Part shown: piece by piece, positions 1-10,403 of the stretch
Numbering within the stretch: position 1 is the stretch's first letter
Layout: each line of letters opens with the position of its first letter
Origin: Sphingomonas sp. Y57
Lineage (GTDB): Bacteria > Pseudomonadota > Alphaproteobacteria > Sphingomonadales > Sphingomonadaceae
Direction of reading: 5' to 3'
Assembly: GCF_001015195.1 (NCBI RefSeq)
Contig: NZ_LDES01000009.1
Coordinates: 1-64,000 of the forward strand
Length of the DNA: 64,000 bases
Notes under the pieces: model-generated
Seen by the model: the letters and a program-made list of their open reading frames with translations, nothing else
Databases searched by the model: none
Told to the model about the DNA's origin: nothing
Program-made: the position numbers and the translations under genes

Positions 1-318
1 CACGCATTCCTTCAGGGCACGCGCTTCGCGGCGCAGATCCTGCACCTCGCCGGTGGTCGCGGCACGGGCAGTGTCGCCCGCCAGGCGGCGCTTGCCCGCT
101 TCCATGAACTCCTTCGACCAAGTGTAGTACAGGCTTTGCGCGATGCCTTCCTTGCGGCACAGCTCGGCAATGCTGTCCTCGCCGCGAAGGCCTTCAAGCA
201 CGATGCGGATCTTGTCCTCGGCAGAGAAGTGCCGCCGGGTCTGCCGCCGGATATCCTTCACCACCTGCTCCGCAGGGGCCTTCGACGGCGATTTTGAATA
301 GGAGGATTTGGGCTTCAT
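1..318 (-). CDS. IS3-family transposase OrfA, partial (3' end outside window)
   Basis: The reverse strand encodes 106 residues starting MKPKSSYSKSPSKAPAEQ and running off the left edge. A helix-turn-helix of the IS3 OrfA type is visible around residues 30-75 (FSAEDKIRIVLEGLRGED, then a SIAELCRKEGIAQSLYYTW segment), followed by a charged, probably coiled-coil stretch (LRREARALKE). OrfA binds the element ends and normally continues by -1 frameshifting into OrfB, the DDE catalytic part; OrfB would lie left of the window. The ATG at 318 has AAGGA about 8 bases upstream. The family is clear from the HTH and layout; the subgroup is not determined. Transposition into a neighbouring gene would explain the truncated reading frame at 361-633. 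Confidence 0.85.
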   Translation of the reverse strand, partial: MKPKSSYSKSPSKAPAEQVVKDIRRQTRRHFSAEDKIRIVLEGLRGEDSIAELCRKEGIAQSLYYTWSKEFMEAGKRRLAGDTARAATTGEVQDLRREARALKECV

Positions 319-358
319 CTTCGTTCCTTCGTCACTACGACGAAGCCCAAATCCTCCT
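300..358. repeat. 16-bp inverted repeat flanking the transposase start codon
   Basis: Bases 300-315 and 343-358 are perfect reverse complements (arm AGGAGGATTTGGGCTT read at 300). The 27-base interval contains the transposase ATG and its ribosome-binding site on the reverse strand. In the reverse-strand transcript this forms a strong hairpin with the translation start in the loop. It may sit just inside the insertion sequence end. Confidence 0.8.
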
Positions 359-360
359 TA

Positions 361-633
361 AATCACAACCTCAAATCTGTGCCATTGGTGCTGACGGCGG
401 ACAACTCGAACAACGCGGTCTTCGTGTACAATCCGGAAACTTTCGACGCCGTCCAGCAGATCATAGATACGCTTGGCGATGGCTTCGGCCCATCGATCTG
501 GCTCTTTTCGATCGGCTCCGATGCCTATATCGCCTATAATGATACGCTTGCAGACAATGTGATCAACTCGGTCATCATGGTCCACGACTATGACGCCGTC
601 GCGCTGCAGTATAATATAGCCTATTTCAGTTGA
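361..633 (+). pseudogene. 3' remnant of an unidentified gene next to the IS end
   Basis: An open frame enters from the IS side at about 361 (NHNLKSVPLVLTADNSNN) and stops at 631-633. The only plausible internal start is GTG at 379, giving 84 residues (ending ALQYNIAYFS), without a convincing ribosome-binding site. The protein is rich in Asp, Asn and aromatic residues with alternating hydrophobics, recalling beta-rich C-terminal ends of secreted calcium-binding or beta-propeller proteins, but no family motif can be named. The base composition is visibly less GC-rich than the neighbours. It is most simply read as the tail of a gene cut by insertion of the element at its left. Confidence 0.45.
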
Positions 634-764
634 TCGTCCGATCAGCTGCGAACTCCAAGGTCGGCAGTTGAATGGACGGCTGGACTGGCTGTTTGAACGG
701 CCCTTCCTCTCAGGAGTTAGGGCCTTCAATCCCCGGGCGGATTAGTCATCAACGAGTCCCGAGC

Positions 765-1277
765 CTAGAGCAGCCGGCTGTCATATGCCCATTGGAGGAG
801 AGCCTGCCTCTGCCTCGGGCGGCAAAAAGGGTCTCCGGGATTGCAGTGCTTCACGATCTGAGCGGCATGGCGCCTGAAGGCTTTCCAGCGGGCGATCTGG
901 CGGGCATCTTCCTGGGGCAACCTGCGCCCGGAATAATAGCGACAATACCATTGAAACCATCCGCGGGGATCGTCCTCGTGGACCCAGCCCTTCTCGATCC
1001 AGACTCGCAAGGGAACGCTTGCCCGCACGCCGAAATGGTTCAACGAACAATCGGGGCGGCCAGAGGCTAGTTTGGCGGCCTTGAACCAATCCGCTGGAAA
1101 TTCAGCCTCGCAGTCCGTCATGTACTTGCCGCAGAAAACACCCAGGCTCAGCATTTCGGCGGGCGTGAGTTCCGGCCGGAACTCCGGGTCGAAGTCCTGA
1201 CCAAAGGCAACGGACCGGGTATAGGCATAGCCCTGCTGCATTCGATCGTTGACGATCACTTCCGTTGCCTGGTGCAT
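765..1277 (-). CDS. Conserved hypothetical protein
   Basis: A 170-residue protein with no signal peptide or membrane segment. It is rich in Trp, Tyr, Arg and Cys and has striking blocks: FRPELTPAEMLSLGVFCGKYM (start of a motif near residue 33), FPADWFKAAKL, DDPRGWFQWYCRYYSGRRLP and RQRQALLQWAYDSR at the C terminus. From general recollection these blocks recur in small proteins of unknown function in many bacteria; the function is unknown. The chosen ATG at 1277 has GGAGG directly abutting it, so translation may really begin slightly downstream, for example at an in-frame GTG; the conserved part begins at about EVIVNDRMQQGY. It is monocistronic, facing the IS remnant. Confidence 0.7.
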   Translation of the reverse strand: MHQATEVIVNDRMQQGYAYTRSVAFGQDFDPEFRPELTPAEMLSLGVFCGKYMTDCEAEFPADWFKAAKLASGRPDCSLNHFGVRASVPLRVWIEKGWVHEDDPRGWFQWYCRYYSGRRLPQEDARQIARWKAFRRHAAQIVKHCNPGDPFCRPRQRQALLQWAYDSRLL

Positions 1278-1638
1278 CCTCCAAATCTAACGTGCCACGG
1301 CATGACTGCAACGGATCACTGCGCCCGCGCCCCATGCCAAGCGGGCGACGCAGTGTGCGCGGGCAACATGGCGGACCGCCGCACCAGCGTCGCCGATGCG
1401 CAGAGCCGACCGGACGCAGCCCGTCGCGGCGATCGTCGGGCATCGCTGAAGCCTCCCCACACCCCAACGATCGGCGGCCGCGGGATCGTCGTTCACGGGA
1501 CCGCGTATCATCAGGTACCGCCGACGCTTCCTGCGCGCGTCCGCTAAGCGATACCGCCCGCAAAACCTCCTTAAAGACGGGTTGAGGCCAGCCGCCCGTT
1601 CGGGGCTACTCCGCCCGAGGCTTCTGGCGAGGGATAGG
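1278..1638. other. 361-bp intergenic region without a supported gene
   Basis: This stretch lies between two divergently transcribed genes (conserved hypothetical on the left, FAD oxidoreductase on the right), so it should hold both promoters. No tRNA, strong palindrome or coding frame with a plausible start was found. Several short open frames on both strands are arginine-rich shadows typical of non-coding high-GC DNA. Confidence 0.5.
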
Positions 1639-2946
1639 ATGGCGAACGAACCGATCGGGACCTGCGGATCGAAACTACCCACCCTGTGGGATCGAACCGC
1701 GACATCGCCACCCCGCCCCGTTCCCCTGGAGGGCGATGCCACGACCGATGTCGCGATCATCGGCGGGGGCTTGAGCGGCCTGTCGACGGCCTACCATCTG
1801 AGCCGTGCCAACCTTCCCAGCCTGCTCCTCGAGGCCGGGGCCATCGGCGATGGAGCGTCGGGTGCCAACACCGGCTGGTGGGTGCCCTCGATGGCGTTGA
1901 TAGACGCGCCAGCCCTCGACGCGGCCCTTGGGGTGGACCGTGCCCGGAGCCTTCGGCGCGGCCTGGCAGCCAGTGCGCGGGCGATCCCCCAGCTCGCCCG
2001 CCAATATCGCATGGACTGCGATCTTTCGCCATGCGGCGTCCTCTACGCCGCATCCACTGCGAAGACGTTGGCGCGCATCAGCCGCGAGGCGGAAGCCTCG
2101 GCGGCTGCCGGCAGCACCATCCGGATCATCGATCGCAACGGCATCAGCGGCCATGTCGCTACCGACCATTATGTCGGCGGTGTGCTCTACGCCGATGCCG
2201 GCATGCTCAACCCGCTCTCCTTCTGCCGGGGACTGGCCGCCGCGGCTGTGGCAGGCGGAGCGCGGATTCATGATGCTTCGCCCGCGGTCGGCATCGCCCC
2301 GGAACGAGACGGATGGCGGATCGACACCCCCCGAGGATCGGTTCGCGCCCGTGCGGTGGTGATCGCCACAGGCGCCTCGCCACTCTCGCCATGGACCGCC
2401 GCGCGCAAGGCCGGCTATCGATTGAAGATCGCGATGGTGGCATCGGCGCCCTTTGCGGATCACGGCCGATCGATCCTTCCGGCCGGCGTACCGTTCACCG
2501 ACATGGATTCGTTCGACACCTTCGGCGGCGGCTTCGACCGGGCGGGGCGACTGGTGATGTCCATCCTTCCAGGCATATCGGCGAACCCCAGCCCGTCCGA
2601 TCTCGCCCGGCCTTACTGGCGAAAGTTTCGCCAGGTCTTTCCGCAGGCGCCGGCTGATCCCGGCTGGGAGTTCGGCTGGTTCCGCCACGAAGCGGTGCCG
2701 CCGGGCCGGATGGTCGGCATCCATGAACCAGAACCCGGCCTGCTTATCCTCCATGGCTATGCCGGAAACGGCATCACGCAGGCGCTCCACTTCGGCGAGA
2801 GGATCGCGCGATCGCTGGCGACGGAGGACAGGGAAGCGATCGGCATCGCCTTGACGCCGCTGCGTCCGGCCAGCGGCGCCGATCTCGTGTCCACGCTCGC
2901 CAACCGGCTGCTACTGCCCCTCGCGCGGGCCCTGGTCTATCGATGA
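1639..2946 (+). CDS. FAD-dependent oxidoreductase, DAO family (amine/amino-acid oxidase-like)
   Basis: A 435-residue protein with the N-terminal FAD-binding Rossmann motif VAIIGGGLSGLSTAYHLSRA at about residues 37-56, the acidic end of beta-2 (LLLEAGAIGDGASG) and a C-terminal HGYAGNGITQALHFGE block that closes around FAD in the DAO (D-amino acid/glycine/sarcosine oxidase) family. Members oxidise C-N bonds of amines or amino acids to imines, passing electrons to O2 or a carrier. The ATG at 1639 was preferred over an upstream in-frame start because GAGGGATAGG precedes it. It converges on the lipoyl/E1 genes with a 16-bp gap. Substrate is not predictable; the nearby RidA gene fits an imine-forming enzyme. 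Confidence 0.8.
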   Translation: MANEPIGTCGSKLPTLWDRTATSPPRPVPLEGDATTDVAIIGGGLSGLSTAYHLSRANLPSLLLEAGAIGDGASGANTGWWVPSMALIDAPALDAALGVDRARSLRRGLAASARAIPQLARQYRMDCDLSPCGVLYAASTAKTLARISREAEASAAAGSTIRIIDRNGISGHVATDHYVGGVLYADAGMLNPLSFCRGLAAAAVAGGARIHDASPAVGIAPERDGWRIDTPRGSVRARAVVIATGASPLSPWTAARKAGYRLKIAMVASAPFADHGRSILPAGVPFTDMDSFDTFGGGFDRAGRLVMSILPGISANPSPSDLARPYWRKFRQVFPQAPADPGWEFGWFRHEAVPPGRMVGIHEPEPGLLILHGYAGNGITQALHFGERIARSLATEDREAIGIALTPLRPASGADLVSTLANRLLLPLARALVYR

Positions 2947-2962
2947 GGCGGGGGCCGGCGGA

Positions 2963-3199
2963 TCAGGCGCGCAGCTCGCCGATCACCTCGCCGCAGGCCA
3001 CTTCTTCCTCGTCACGCTTCAGGATGGTCAGCCGGCCGCTCGCCGGCGAGGGCAGTTCGATCTGCGTCTTGTCGATCATGATCTCGGCGACGACCACGCC
3101 CTCCTCGACCATGTCGCCATCCTCATAGAGCCAGGTGGCGATCACGCCCATCTGGCCATCAGGCCACAATCCGTCGGGAATGGCGATAGCAACAGTCAT
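2963..3199 (-). CDS. Stand-alone lipoyl (biotinyl/lipoyl attachment) domain protein
   Basis: A 78-residue protein that is only a lipoyl domain. The lipoylation site is Lys44 in the turn EIMIDKTQIELPSPASGRL, and residues 7-78 show the usual two four-stranded sheets (VIATWLYEDGDMVEEG, then EEEVACGEVIGEL). In 2-oxoacid dehydrogenase complexes this domain is the N-terminal part of E2 and carries the acyl group from E1; here the subunit-binding and acyltransferase domains are missing and a stop codon follows directly. It overlaps the upstream E1 beta gene by four bases (ATGA), so it is the third cistron of an E1 alpha, E1 beta, lipoyl operon. Confidence 0.85.
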   Translation of the reverse strand: MTVAIAIPDGLWPDGQMGVIATWLYEDGDMVEEGVVVAEIMIDKTQIELPSPASGRLTILKRDEEEVACGEVIGELRA

Positions 3200-4248
3200 T
3201 TTCCGGCTCCGGTGACGAGATTCAAGGCTTCTTCGACGATCCGATCGGCGTTCGGCAGGGCGAACTGCTCCATCGGTCGCGCAAAGGGCGTGGGGATGTC
3301 GGGATAGGTGAGCCGTCGCAGCGGCGCGCGCAGCGGCACGCCCAGTTCGGCAACCGTCGCGATGATCTCGCCCGCGAGGCCGCAATTGCGGTAGTCGTCG
3401 TCGATCACGAGCATCCGTCCGGTCTTGGTGACCGAGCGGACGATCGCGTTCCTGTCGAGCGGGACGATCGAGCGCAGGTCGATCACCTCGGCATCGACAC
3501 CTTGTCGCGACAGCCGCCCTGCCGCCTCCATCGCCTGGTGGACGGTGGCCCCGAGCCCCACCAGGGTCACGTCGCGCCCGGGACGGACGATGTTCGCGAC
3601 GCCGATCGGAACCTCATAGCCGTCATCCGGCACGTCGGTGATGGCGGTCTTGACGGTACCCAGGAAGCCCATGCCCTGAAGGTTCTTGTGGAACATGAAC
3701 AGCACGGGGTTGTCGTCCCGGATGGCCGATGTGAGCAGGCCCTTGGCGTCATAGGCGTTCGAGGGCAGCACGATCTTCAGCCCCGGCAGATGGGCGAAGG
3801 TGGCATAGAGGCATTGGGAATGCTGGGTGCTGTCCGAATAGCCCCCGCCGATCGCGGTGAGGATCACCATCGGCGCCTTGAAACGACCGTTGGAGTGGTA
3901 GGACGACTTGGCCGCGAGATTGTAGATCGCGTCCATGCAGACGCCGAAGAAGTCCACGAACATCAGTTCGACGATCGGTCGCATGCCCAGATTGGCCGCG
4001 CCCACCGCCGCACCGATGAACGCTGTTTCGGAGATCGGCGTATCGCGCACCCGGTCGGCCCCGAACTCGTCGAGCAGCCCCCCCGTATGTCCCCAGATGC
4101 CGCCAATCGCACCGATATCCTCACCCATCACGAAGACGCGCGGATCGGCGCGCATTTCCTGTGCGATGGCTTCGTTGATGGCCTTGGCAATGGTGAGCTT
4201 GCGCTCGACGCGGTTGCGCCGCGATGCGCTGGTGACACTGCTGTTCAT
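3196..4248 (-). CDS. 2-oxoacid (pyruvate/acetoin-type) dehydrogenase E1 component, beta subunit
   Basis: A 350-residue protein matching E1 beta of pyruvate or acetoin dehydrogenases: N-terminal transketolase pyrimidine-binding domain (KLTIAKAINEAIAQEMRADP, then VFVMGEDIGAIGG with the TPP-activating Glu) and a C-terminal transketolase domain (DVTLVGLGATVHQAMEAAG, AEVIDLRSIVPLDRNAIVRS). With E1 alpha it forms the heterotetramer that decarboxylates a 2-oxoacid and reductively acylates a lipoyl group. It starts 6 bp after the E1 alpha stop and overlaps the lipoyl gene. The size and sequence resemble AcoB/PdhB, but the substrate is open, so no symbol is given. Confidence 0.88.
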   Translation of the reverse strand: MNSSVTSASRRNRVERKLTIAKAINEAIAQEMRADPRVFVMGEDIGAIGGIWGHTGGLLDEFGADRVRDTPISETAFIGAAVGAANLGMRPIVELMFVDFFGVCMDAIYNLAAKSSYHSNGRFKAPMVILTAIGGGYSDSTQHSQCLYATFAHLPGLKIVLPSNAYDAKGLLTSAIRDDNPVLFMFHKNLQGMGFLGTVKTAITDVPDDGYEVPIGVANIVRPGRDVTLVGLGATVHQAMEAAGRLSRQGVDAEVIDLRSIVPLDRNAIVRSVTKTGRMLVIDDDYRNCGLAGEIIATVAELGVPLRAPLRRLTYPDIPTPFARPMEQFALPNADRIVEEALNLVTGAGK

Positions 4249-4254
4249 GGGACC

Positions 4255-5250
4255 TCAGACGAAAAGCGTTTCGAGGGCGGCGGAACCTTCCGGCTCGGGC
4301 GCCGCAAGGGCGAATTCGAAGGCATCGTCGAGCTCATGGCGTATCCGCGCGTCGATCGTCGCCTCGAGGTCGGGCGAGAGGATGCCGTCGCCACGCAGTC
4401 GCTCACGATAATGCGGCAGGGGATCGAGAGCGGGTTTGCCGGCGAGTTCATCCGGCGGGAGATAACCCTCGGTGTCGCCCATGAAGTGCCCCTGAAGCCG
4501 GGTCGTCTGGATTTCGATCAAGGTGGGGCCCTCGCCCGCCCGGGCGCGCATGACCGCGCGGCCGACCGCTTCGAAGACCCGATCGGGATCGTTGCCGGGG
4601 ACATGCTCGCCCGGCATGCCATAAGCGGCCGCGCGCACATGGTTTTCAGGCACGGCGGTCGATGCGTGCTTCGGCACCGAGACCGCCCAGCCATTGTCTT
4701 CGATGATGCACAGGAAAGGCAGCTTCCAAACACCCGCGAGATTCATGGCCTCGTGGAACCCGCCCTGGTTGACTGCGCCTTCGCCGATGCAGGCCACGGC
4801 GATACCGGACTCGCCGTTCAGCTTGCGAGCGAGAGCCGCACCCACGGCCGGCGCCATATTCTGGCCGATGATGCCGCTGGTCCAGAACAGCTTGTCGAAA
4901 TCGAAAAGATGCATATGTCCGCCGCGGCCGCCGGACAGGCCGGCACTGCGGCCGAATATCTCGGCCGTCATCCGGCGCAGGTCGACACCCTTGGCAATCG
5001 CCTGCGCGTGCGAACGGTGATGACAGGCAAGATAATCCTCCGGACCCAGATGCGCGCTGAGTCCGACGGCGCACGGCTCCTGCCCGTCGCACAGGTGCAT
5101 CTCGCCCGGTAACGGCCCCTTGGCCATATTGAACAAGGGCCGCTTGCCTTCCATGTAGGCCTCCGCGATCCGCGCCTCGTAGAGGCGGATCTTGGCCATC
5201 GTCTCATACATCCACAGGCGCTGCGTCGCCGTCGGCACAAGGCCTTCCAT
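4255..5250 (-). CDS. 2-oxoacid (pyruvate/acetoin-type) dehydrogenase E1 component, alpha subunit
   Basis: A 331-residue TPP enzyme subunit. The TPP/Mg motif is clear: GEGAVNQGGFHEAMNLAGVW and, about 30 residues after its start, EDN (residues around 166-196). CHHRSHAQAIAKGVD contains the His-rich active-site loop, and GRSAGLSGGRGGHMHLFD is the conserved glycine-rich segment. The family includes PdhA, AcoA and BkdA1. It is the promoter-proximal gene of the E1 alpha, E1 beta, lipoyl operon and is divergent from the acyl-CoA ligase at 5442, with a shared control region containing G-tract motifs. No E2 or E3 gene is seen nearby, which is unusual for this operon type. Confidence 0.88.
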   Translation of the reverse strand: MEGLVPTATQRLWMYETMAKIRLYEARIAEAYMEGKRPLFNMAKGPLPGEMHLCDGQEPCAVGLSAHLGPEDYLACHHRSHAQAIAKGVDLRRMTAEIFGRSAGLSGGRGGHMHLFDFDKLFWTSGIIGQNMAPAVGAALARKLNGESGIAVACIGEGAVNQGGFHEAMNLAGVWKLPFLCIIEDNGWAVSVPKHASTAVPENHVRAAAYGMPGEHVPGNDPDRVFEAVGRAVMRARAGEGPTLIEIQTTRLQGHFMGDTEGYLPPDELAGKPALDPLPHYRERLRGDGILSPDLEATIDARIRHELDDAFEFALAAPEPEGSAALETLFV

Positions 5251-5441
5251 GATCGTCCCGCTCCATCGGCGGCTCTGGTTCGTCCCAGGCCGGCGGCTCT
5301 AGCTGCGCGCTTGGGCGGTGCCTTTCCAATCCGGCCAAAAGGGGGGTGTCAGCCCCCGCCGGCCCACCAAACGGGGGATTGCCGCGCCACGCCCCGGCAT
5401 GGTCGCTGTCGGACGGGAACAGCAGATGGGAGGGCCGCGAA
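5251..5441. promoter_or_regulatory. Divergent control region with G-tract motifs
   Basis: The 191-bp gap between E1 alpha (leftward) and the acyl-CoA ligase (rightward) holds AAAAGGGGGGTGTC at 5337-5350 and AAACGGGGGATTG at 5369-5381. The cores resemble the GGGGA(T/G) core of MalT boxes, and the LAL-type regulator encoded at 7093-9774 belongs to the MalT family. Similar motifs occur upstream of the TonB/RidA pair. The role as operator is inferred. Confidence 0.4.
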
Positions 5442-7124
<1,683 letters not shown>

Positions 7125-9907
7125 GCTCTCGCGCGGCGCGCAACGCGCGGGAGCGCGTATGGGCATTGAGTTTCGAGAAGAGCGCCTTGCGATAGCCCTT
7201 GAGCGTACTTTCCATCAGGCCAAGCTGATTCGCCATCTCCTTGGCCGAGTAGCCGTCCGCCAGCATCTCCAGCACCTCGCGCTCGCGCGGGCTGAGGTGC
7301 GGGCCAGCATGTCCGTTCTTCCGCACGGCCCCCTTGCATTGGCTTTCGATCAGTTGGATCACGAAAGCCGTCTGGCCCGAGGCCACCACATCGAGCTTCG
7401 GAAGGATCTGCGCCAGCAGCGGCGTGACCAGGGCGCGAGGTTCATCGGCCAGGCAGGTCCACCGGCCCGAACGGGTGAGCCGGCGACCGATATCGCCACA
7501 GATCGCGGCGCAGGGATCGGCTGCGCCCGAGAGGTGCAGCAGGCTTGCCTCAAGCGTCATCAGCGGAATCTGCAGGCGCTCGTTCGTGCGATGCCGGTCG
7601 AACGCCCTCAGCGTCGCCAGCATCTGTTTCGCACGCGCAAGATCGCCGACACACAGGGCCAGGCGCACCGCCCCGGCGAACAGGCCCGGCGCAAGCCGCA
7701 GGGCCCGTGAATCGATCTCGGCGCCCGACAGGATACGGCGCACCGTCGGTTGCTCGGCGATCTTGCGTGCCTCTTCGATCAGCCCCGCCAGGACCAGCTG
7801 GTGCATCTCGCTGGCCGTAGCGACCAGTTCCAGCCGATCGAAGCCGTTGCGCCGCGCGGCCCCCTGTTGCTCGCGCAGGAAATGGAGTGCCGGCTCGATG
7901 CCCTCCTTGCGACGGAGCAGCGATGCGACGGTCGGGGTCGCGGCTTCATAAGCGGGCAGCCAGCCATGTCGCTCGGGCAAGGCGGGCGCGCTGTCGCGGC
8001 TGATCTCCCACGCACCCTCGATGTCGCCGGTCTCGTAGCGGATCTGGGCGAGCAGGAACGAGGCATAGGCGTTGACCATCGCCTCCTCGGGAAGGCCCCG
8101 GCCGACCGCGTTGCGCCGCTCCACCGAGCGGGCGTGCGCCTCAGCCTCCGCCATATTGCCCAGTGCACCATTGGCGAGGCTAAGGCACAGATCGAGATAA
8201 TCCGACACATAGGGCGCTTCCCCTCCGGCCGATAGCAAGGCGACCGACGCCCGCAGCAGGCCCTCGGCATATTCTCCCGTGTCGAGATAATGGGAGACGA
8301 GGACGCACAACGCCGAGCGTGAAGCGACCGGCCCTATGCTGTTTTCGTCGAGAGCCGTTTCCATCGCCGCCGTCACGCGCACCGGCATCTCCCGATCTTC
8401 GACCAGGCACAGCAAACCTTCCACCACCGAGAAGGCGAGTCGAAGGTTCGGATCGCCGACGTCGGCCGGCGCCGCGCCCTCGCCCCGGAGCCGTTCAAAG
8501 GCGGCCCGGGCGCGGGCGACCCGTTCCTCCTGCAGGTCGAGATAGATCATCGCGAGAGCAAGCTGGGGAAAGCGTTCGATCCCCGGAATATCGAACTCGC
8601 GAAACAGGCGGATCGTCTCGAAGCCCCAGCGCATCGTCAGCAGATAGCCGGCGCCACGCTCGAACAGCGCCGCCGCCATCTCGGGGGCCCCGGCGCGCAG
8701 GGCGAAGCGGACCGCATCGTCATGCCGGCCGAACCGGACCAGGAAATCGCAGACCGCCTCGACCCGCCCGACGGGGATCACCCTACCCGGCCCGCAGTGG
8801 CGCTTGCGGACATGGGCCGCGAGGACCGGCATCATGCGGTACCAATTGGCAGAGCTGCCGGCCTCGGCGATCAGATGGCGGCGACGCAGCGCCTCAATCG
8901 GCTCCCCGCTGTCCGACCGATCGAGAACGATGTCCAGAAGATCGGCGGACAGCTCGTCGAAGAGCGCCCCGGTTATCGTCGCCTGCCGCTCGCGCGGAGA
9001 CAGCGCGCCCAATATTTCCTCCGACACATAGTCGGCGATCATCGCATCCGGAAACGCATCGCCGCCGGGGCCGCCGGGGCCGCCGACGCTCCGTTGCTGC
9101 ACCATGCCCAGCCGGGCGAGCTGCACCAGCGCCGGCCAGCCATGGGTCTCGGTCCACATCCTGTCCAGATCGCCGGCAGACGGAACCGCCCCGGTGCAGC
9201 CGGCGATCTCGGCGCGGGTGAAGCAGAGATTGTCGAAATCGAACCTGATGATTCCGCCCCGCATCAACAGCGCGGCGCTGGCCAGCGTGGAAGCGGTGCG
9301 AGATCCAACCACGACCGTAATGCCGCCCCCATATTCGGCCAGAATCAGGCGAAGGACCGCCTCGGTCTCCTGGGACTGGGCGCGATCCCAGTCATCGAGG
9401 AACAGCCAGATATGACGGCCCTCGCACAGCTGCGCGAAGACGTCCGTCAGTTCCCCGCGCCCCGTTGCGGGATCGCCCCGCGCGGATACCGCGACCGCGT
9501 GGATCAGCGCCGCAGAAAAGGCGGCGGTCGTCGCCTCCTGATCGGTGAGGCTGAGCCATGCCCGGAACCCGCCATGCAGACCCAGCCGCGCATGGGCCTG
9601 CTCCATCATGGTCGTCTTGCCCGCACCGGGCGGAGCGCCGATCCAGACCAGCCGGGGGGGGCCTTCGGCATCCACCCAGGCGAGCAGGCGGTCACGTTCG
9701 ATCAGGGGCACGAGCTGCGGCCGCGGACGCAGGCGCGACCGCAGGAAGCTGCTCGCTGCCTCCAGATCAGTCACGGCGCCCGTTCACCGGCACGCCGCCG
9801 CGATGAATCAATCGACAGGTCGCGCATATTGCTGCAATTCCGCCCGCTGTTCCGGGAGGATAACAGCAGCATATCCCGGTGAGAAGGGCCGCGCCCCATG
9901 CCCCTGC

Positions 9908-10399
9908 TCACCGGCTGGACAGGCTGCTCTCGTCTTGCCCGCTATCGGCAAGACGGGAATGAGCCAGCCGCTCTTTCACCGCCATCAGCAGACGCTTTTC
10001 CGCAGCGATGTAGAAATCAGTCCACTGCTCCTCGCCGATGCCCACCGGCACATAATCGCAGCGAAAGCGAAGCACACAGCGTTCAGGGCCCGCCGCGGTG
10101 ACGGCGATATCTCCGAGATAGTCGGTGACGGGCAGAGGACCGGCGTCGAGCACCCTGTAGCGGAAGGCGAAATAGCCCCCGCCCTTGTCGTCCAGAAAGT
10201 CCAGCCGCTCGCGCACGGGGGGGCCGCTTTCCATCCACAGCAGCCGGGTTGCGCCGATCTGCGTATCGGGACTCTCATATTCGATGCGCGTGAACAGGCC
10301 CCCGGGGCCCGCCAGCAGCGGCAGATTCCGCCAGCGGAAATAGGGGATAACGCTCTCGGCGGGCCAATCGACCGCCTCCACATAGATCGCCGCCGCCAT
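9908..10399 (-). CDS. SRPBCC/START-like small protein
   Basis: A 163-residue protein with the layout of SRPBCC ligand-binding proteins of the polyketide-cyclase/START type: an N-terminal IYVEAVDWPAESVIPYFRW segment, alternating beta strands (TRLLWMESGPPVRERLDFLD, then FAFRYRVLDAGPLPVTDYLG and VLRFRCDYVPVG) and a long C-terminal helix (DFYIAAEKRLLMAVKERLAH). These proteins bind or act on hydrophobic small molecules. It starts 4 bp after the Rieske oxygenase stop in the same operon, so it probably handles the substrate or product of that enzyme. The last residues (SGQDESSLSSR) look like an unstructured tail. Confidence 0.65.
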   Translation of the reverse strand: MAAAIYVEAVDWPAESVIPYFRWRNLPLLAGPGGLFTRIEYESPDTQIGATRLLWMESGPPVRERLDFLDDKGGGYFAFRYRVLDAGPLPVTDYLGDIAVTAAGPERCVLRFRCDYVPVGIGEEQWTDFYIAAEKRLLMAVKERLAHSRLADSGQDESSLSSR

Positions 10400-10403
10400 C
10401 GGA

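Noticed and set aside
1287-1760. 157-residue reverse-strand frame across the intergenic region upstream of the FAD oxidoreductase
   Set aside because: It overlaps the 5' end of the oxidoreductase, is very Arg-rich and lacks a start signal or family motif.
3502-5112. 536-residue open frame antisense to the E1 genes
   Set aside because: It runs through the complement of clearly coding E1 alpha and beta; its His/Arg/Asp-rich composition is typical of antisense frames in high-GC DNA and no motif is present.
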